Made by a program: the position numbers and the translations under genes. This document shows positions 15,224 through 18,092 of a stretch of 18,092 nucleotides of DNA, piece by piece (position 1 is the first letter of the stretch; each line of letters starts with the position of its first letter). Source of the stretch: an uncultured bacterium (GTDB lineage Bacteria > Bacillota > Clostridia > Oscillospirales > Butyricicoccaceae). A model generated the notes under the pieces. It saw only the letters and a list, made by a program, of their open reading frames with translations. It had not been told where the DNA came from and ran no database searches. The stretch is from assembly GCA_905215125.1 (NCBI GenBank), contig CAJMOV010000011.1, positions 1 through 18,092 on the forward strand. Direction: 5' to 3'.

Positions 15224-15252
15224 GGAAGAGCCGCCCGTTCTGCGGCTCCCCC
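15224..15252 (-). terminator. Stem-loop after the CdaR/PucR-type gene, possible terminator
   Basis: In the minus-strand RNA GGGGGAGCCGC region pairs with GCGGCTCUUCC as an 11-pair stem with two G-U pairs around a seven-base loop (AGAACGG). The G-U pairs exist only in the minus-direction RNA, which suggests it is selected in that direction. The following sequence (GGCGUUUCCCGGCGUUUCG) has no long U-tract, so termination may be weak. It starts about 13 bases after the stop codon. Confidence 0.45.
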
Positions 15253-15265
15253 GGAGAGGAAATAT

Positions 15266-16351
15266 TCACGAGAAGCTCTCGCGCGATTTGAGGTACTTTT
15301 TGACCATGAGCGCCACCTTCAGCACAATGGCGTTGTCAAACTCGCGCAGGTCCAGGCCGGTGATCTTTTTGATCTTCTCCAGGCGGTAGACCAGGGTGTT
15401 GCGGTGAACGAACAGCTTGCGCGACGTCTCTGAGACGTTCAGGTTGTTTTCAAAAAACTTCTGGATGGTAAACAGCGTCTCCTCGTCCAGCGATTCAATG
15501 GATCCCTTGCGGAAAACCTCGGACAGGAACATCTCACACAGCGTTGTCGGCAGCTGATAGATGAGCCTGCCGATGCCAAGGTTTTCGAAATTCATAATGG
15601 TCAGATCCTCGTCGAAAACGTGGCCGATGTCAACGGCGATCTGCGCTTCCTTGAAGGAACGCGCAATGTCCTTAAGCTGGTTTGCCACAGCGCCGATGCC
15701 GATGACGTGCCCCAGCTCAAGCTCTTCGGTCAGCGCGGCGTCGATTTGCTTTGCAATGCGCTCGATTTCCTTAGACTCGGTGTTCTTCAGCTCCTTGACC
15801 AGCACCACCTCGTTTTCATTGACGGTGATGGCAAAGTCCTTCTGCCGGTCGGGGAAAAGGCGCTGAATAACCTCAATGACGGCGGCGTCCTGCCGTTCGT
15901 CCATGCGCACAAGGTAAACGACGCGCTTTGCTTCGCTGCTGAAGTTCATCTCGCGCGATTTGATATAGATATCCCCGGGCAGGATGTTATCCAGAATAAT
16001 CTTTTTAATGAACGTCACCTTGTCATGCTTCTCATCATATAACGACTGGCTGTTACTGATGGCGACGGCGGTGACGGCGCAAACCATGGCGGCGGCTTCC
16101 CCCCGCTGGCTGGCGAATACGGCGTATTCCGACCCGCTCTCGTACCCGTCGAGCAGATGGAAGGAATAGCCCCCCAGCTCTGCCTCTTCCAGGCCGGACG
16201 CGAAAAACTCTCCCGCCGCTTCAATGTTCTCACCGATGAATCGCAGCTCTGTACAGGACACGATATTGCCCGCCGAATCAACGACGCCCAGCATAAAGGA
16301 AACCTTGCTCTTGATTTCGAGCAGGATGCTCTGGAACAGTCTTGCTGCCAA
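15266..16351 (-). CDS. CdaR/PucR-type transcriptional regulator with C-terminal HTH, TTG start
   Basis: The 361-residue product has the layout of sugar-diacid (CdaR) or PucR regulators. An N-terminal sensor part (about 1-110) contains SFMLGVVDSAGNIVSC, similar to PAS-like or diacid-recognition folds. The middle (about 130-290) is a GGDEF-like CdaR domain (AKRVVYLVRMDERQ..., IGIGAVANQLKDIARSFKEAQIAVDIG, FENLGIGRLIYQLP). The C-terminal HTH_30 is at about 299-361 (NNLNVSETSRKLFVHRNTLVYRLEKIKKITGLDLREF), the strongest hallmark. The TTG start is set by AAAGGGG nine bases upstream, and a stop codon lies just before it in frame. The effector cannot be read from the sequence; carbohydrate-diacid function is only the family default. 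It has its own promoter and lies directly upstream of ftsE. Confidence 0.9.
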   Translation of the reverse strand: MAARLFQSILLEIKSKVSFMLGVVDSAGNIVSCTELRFIGENIEAAGEFFASGLEEAELGGYSFHLLDGYESGSEYAVFASQRGEAAAMVCAVTAVAISNSQSLYDEKHDKVTFIKKIILDNILPGDIYIKSREMNFSSEAKRVVYLVRMDERQDAAVIEVIQRLFPDRQKDFAITVNENEVVLVKELKNTESKEIERIAKQIDAALTEELELGHVIGIGAVANQLKDIARSFKEAQIAVDIGHVFDEDLTIMNFENLGIGRLIYQLPTTLCEMFLSEVFRKGSIESLDEETLFTIQKFFENNLNVSETSRKLFVHRNTLVYRLEKIKKITGLDLREFDNAIVLKVALMVKKYLKSRESFS

Positions 16352-16362
16352 TCTTCATCACC

Positions 16363-16386
16363 CCTTTGTTTATTTTAAATAAAAGG
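16363..16386 (-). promoter_or_regulatory. Inverted repeat overlapping the SD of the CdaR/PucR-type gene
   Basis: The minus strand reads CCTTTTATT-TAA-AATAAACAAAGG. The inner TTTATT/AATAAA arms are perfect, and CCTTT can also pair with the AAAGG that forms part of the SD. As DNA it could be an operator for autoregulation; as RNA it could hide the ribosome binding site. Confidence 0.4.
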
Positions 16387-16404
16387 CCAAAACGCACTAT
16401 GTCT

Positions 16405-16433
16405 AGTTTAATGTATTTTTTCTCTTTTTTCAA
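16405..16433 (-). promoter_or_regulatory. Sigma-A promoter of the CdaR/PucR-type gene
   Basis: The -35 box TTGAAA (rc at 16428-16433) and -10 box TAAACT (rc at 16405-16410) are separated by exactly 17 bases in a strikingly AT-rich stretch (about 16365-16460) that contrasts with the GC-rich surroundings. The expected leader is about 47 bases. Confidence 0.68.
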
Positions 16434-16464
16434 CAAGTTTTTGCAAAGAAAAAAGTGAATTTTA

Positions 16465-17181
16465 TCAAAACAGATCTGTCAGCCTGTACAAATCCTCCCG
16501 CTCCTGGGCAGAAAGCGGTCGAATTTCGCCGATTTTCAGCGAATTATCGAGCTTTAGCGTGCCGATTTTCAACCTTTTCAGGCTGATAACCTTTTTCCCT
16601 CGCGCCTGGAACATTCGCTTGACCTGGTGGAATTTCCCTTCAAAAACAACCACCTCGCAGGCCGTGCCGTCCCCTGGCAGGATGGTCAGACGGGCCGGCA
16701 GGGCGGTAAAATCCCCCAAATCCAGCCCCATGGCAAATGCGTCGACATCCTCCGGCTGCGCAGGGCTGTCCAGCCGCACGGCATACAGCTTTTCCACCTG
16801 CCGGCGCGGGGAAATAAGGCGGTGGACAAGCTCGCCGTCGTTTGTCAAAAGCAAAAGGCCCTCGGCATCCTTGTCCAGCCGCCCTGCGGCCGACAGCGGC
16901 AGCCTGGCGTACTGCTCCGGCAGCAGATCCCGGTAGGTCCTGTCCCTGCCGTCGCGCGACGCTGTCAGGACTCCGGCCGGCTTGTTCATCATGAGCAGAA
17001 CCGGGCCGCCCACCAGCGCGACGCCGTCCAGCGCCACCTCCTGCCCGTCGGCAACATGCGTCTGCGCCTCGCGGCAAACCTGCCCGCCGACGGTCACGCG
17101 GCCGCTTTTGATGCGCTCCTTCGCCTCTTTCCGAGTGACAAGTCCGCCCTGCGCGACGATTTTATCCAGCCGTTCAGCCAT
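16465..17181 (-). CDS. rsuA: 16S rRNA pseudouridine synthase, RsuA family
   Basis: RsuA converts U516 of 16S rRNA to pseudouridine. The 238-residue product starts with an S4 RNA-binding domain (about 1-55: MAERLDKIVAQGGLVTRKEAKERIKSGRV). The catalytic domain has MMNKPAGVLTAS (64-75), the active-site motif AAGRLDKDAEGLLLLTNDG with Asp103 (matching the E. coli RsuA position), and EGKFHQVKRMFQARGKKVISLKRL near the end. These favour the RsuA branch over RluB/E/F, although rRNA position specificity is inferred. The ATG overlaps the stop of the preceding small gene as TGATG (one shared base), so the two are probably co-translated. No obvious terminator follows before the next promoter. Confidence 0.92.
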   Translation of the reverse strand: MAERLDKIVAQGGLVTRKEAKERIKSGRVTVGGQVCREAQTHVADGQEVALDGVALVGGPVLLMMNKPAGVLTASRDGRDRTYRDLLPEQYARLPLSAAGRLDKDAEGLLLLTNDGELVHRLISPRRQVEKLYAVRLDSPAQPEDVDAFAMGLDLGDFTALPARLTILPGDGTACEVVVFEGKFHQVKRMFQARGKKVISLKRLKIGTLKLDNSLKIGEIRPLSAQEREDLYRLTDLF

Positions 17182-17432
17182 CAGCCCTGTAGTCCCCGCG
17201 CCTGCCGATCCATGTCCTCGACGACGATATCGTGGATTTCACCCAGTGAAGCGCAGTATTCCAGCACCTTCCACGGTTCGTTTGTGTGAAAATGGATTTT
17301 GAGCAGCTCTTCATCGCCGACAACCAGCAGGCAATCTCCCGCGAAATGGGCGGTGAAGTAATCGTGTATTCTGCCTTCGTCAAGGCCTGTGCCTTCGATG
17401 AGCAGCTGGATGTCGTACCTGTATTCCATCAT
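17181..17432 (-). CDS. Stand-alone small domain like the FakA/YloV C-terminus
   Basis: This 83-residue protein resembles the C-terminal domain of FakA/YloV (the fatty-acid kinase with a DAK2 domain, sometimes labelled 'kinase to dihydroxyacetone kinase'). The key features are EYRYDIQLLIEG at the start, GDCLLVVGDEELLKIHFHTN with the conserved histidines, and EPWKVLEYCASLGEIHDIVVEDM. In full-length FakA this unit follows the DAK domains and would carry no kinase active site alone. The start ATG has AAAGGAG six bases upstream, and the next ATG is immediately adjacent, so MM or M starts are both possible. It overlaps rsuA by one base. The domain similarity is convincing, but the stand-alone function is unknown. 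Confidence 0.82.
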   Translation of the reverse strand: MMEYRYDIQLLIEGTGLDEGRIHDYFTAHFAGDCLLVVGDEELLKIHFHTNEPWKVLEYCASLGEIHDIVVEDMDRQARGLQG

Positions 17433-17461
17433 GCCGTTCTCCTTTCCTCTGCCGTAAAGCG

Positions 17462-18089
17462 TTAACTGATTTCAACCACCGTCAGCTCCGGCACCGAACC
17501 GAAGCGGAAAGGCACAATGGACATGCCGATGCCGCGGTTGACGTAAACGCAGCCCCCGCCCGGCTTGTCGTACATGCCGCGCAGGTAGACGTCTGCCCCC
17601 TGGGGAACATGGGGCGCGCCGATGATGGGCAGATACACCTGCCCGCCATGGGAGTGTCCCGAAAGCTGGAGAGGGATATACTCCTCTACCTGAAGGGCAA
17701 AATCCGGCTCGTGCGAAAGCAGGATGTTGACTCCGTCCGTCAGCAGCCCCTCCACGCTGGGCTGGCCGAAAGTCAGATCGGCCACGCCGACAAAGCTGAC
17801 GCCGCCGGGCGCAGCATAGCTCTCATTTTCGAAAAGGGTGAAGCCGGTACGCCCTGCCGCCCATGTCATGGTTGCCCCACACAGCCAGCCTGATCGGGGC
17901 CTCGACGCCCGCAAGGGCGGCGGCGTCTGCCATGGCGTCGCCGTCATAGGTGGAGTAGTCGTCAAAGAAATCGCCGAGGAAGATGACGACGTCCCCCTGC
18001 TGCTCGTTGATGGTCTCGACCAGCGCCTCCAGCCTTTCTGTGTCAAAGCCGTTGCCCAGGTGGGTGTCGCTGAACACGACGAGCCGCAT
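17462..18089 (-). pseudogene. Broken metallophosphoesterase (calcineurin-like, YkuE/YaeI type)
   Basis: Two frames carry one enzyme. The N-terminal part, from the ATG at 18089, reads MRLVVFSDTHLGNG (Asp8, His10), FLGDFFDD (Asp40) and WGNHDMGG (73-75), then runs to a stop at 17823. The C-terminal part continues in another frame from about 17850: GFTLFENESYAAPGG, VGVADLTFGQP, NILLSHEPDFA, SGHSHGGQVYLP and YVNRGIGMSIVPFRFGSVPEL. Together they hold all metal-binding motifs of the family. Relative to E. coli YaeI about a dozen residues seem missing between NHD and GFTLFEN, so a deletion not divisible by three is likelier than a single extra base. The true start may lie beyond the window, since relatives often have a membrane segment first. 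A sequencing or assembly error is possible. Confidence 0.8.
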
Positions 18090-18092
18090 GGG

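Noticed and set aside
1..18092. The palindrome GTCGAC occurs about 21 times, more than base composition suggests.
   Set aside because: The occurrences I checked are in frame as GTC-GAC (Val-Asp) in minus-strand genes, so preferred codons explain them; no evidence of a restriction or binding-site signal.

Overview
This window is 18 kb of a Firmicutes (class Clostridia) type chromosome. Every gene I can support lies on the minus strand, so transcription runs from high to low coordinates. The assignment rests on the dprA-topA-trmFO block with the folate-type TrmFO found in many Firmicutes, a KtrAB-type potassium system, an FtsEX plus coiled-coil M23 hydrolase plus S41 protease division module, a CdaR/PucR-type regulator, strong Shine-Dalgarno sequences (GGAGG) and mixed ATG/GTG/TTG starts. 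The DNA is visibly GC-rich with strong codon bias, as in the GC-rich gut Clostridia. I cannot name a genus. No tRNA, rRNA, CRISPR array, insertion sequence or prophage is visible.

Layout in the direction of transcription. (1) 18089-16465: a YkuE/YaeI-type metallophosphoesterase broken by a frame change, an 83-residue stand-alone domain resembling the C-terminus of FakA/YloV, and rsuA. (2) 16433-15266: an AT-rich promoter region and a CdaR/PucR-type regulator with a TTG start. (3) 15194-10952: ftsE, ftsX, a membrane-targeted coiled-coil M23 peptidase and an S41 C-terminal processing protease, forming a cell-division and peptidoglycan-remodelling module. (4) 10806-9985: a protein I do not recognise. 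(5) 10022-7948: a perfect-consensus sigma-A promoter, then greA and lysS. (6) 7880-5867: ktrB and ktrA. (7) 5870-1: a TrmH-family RNA methyltransferase, dprA, topA, trmFO and the first 78 codons of plsX, tightly packed with several start/stop overlaps.

How the genes fit together: FtsE/FtsX probably switch on the M23 hydrolase at the membrane, and the neighbouring S41 protease may process or remove it or its partners. KtrB (pore) and KtrA (NAD/nucleotide-gated cytosolic ring) form one K+ uptake system. The left half groups information-processing genes (lysS, greA, an RNA methyltransferase, dprA, topA, trmFO) and ends in phospholipid synthesis (plsX).

Most of the window is ordinary core genome. 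The points deserving a second look are the consensus promoter with its palindromic -10 region inside the end of the unknown gene, that unknown gene itself, the stand-alone FakA-like domain, the broken phosphoesterase, the regulator placed just ahead of the division module with a possible SD-sequestering hairpin, and the basic tail of TopA. No clear new multi-gene system was found.
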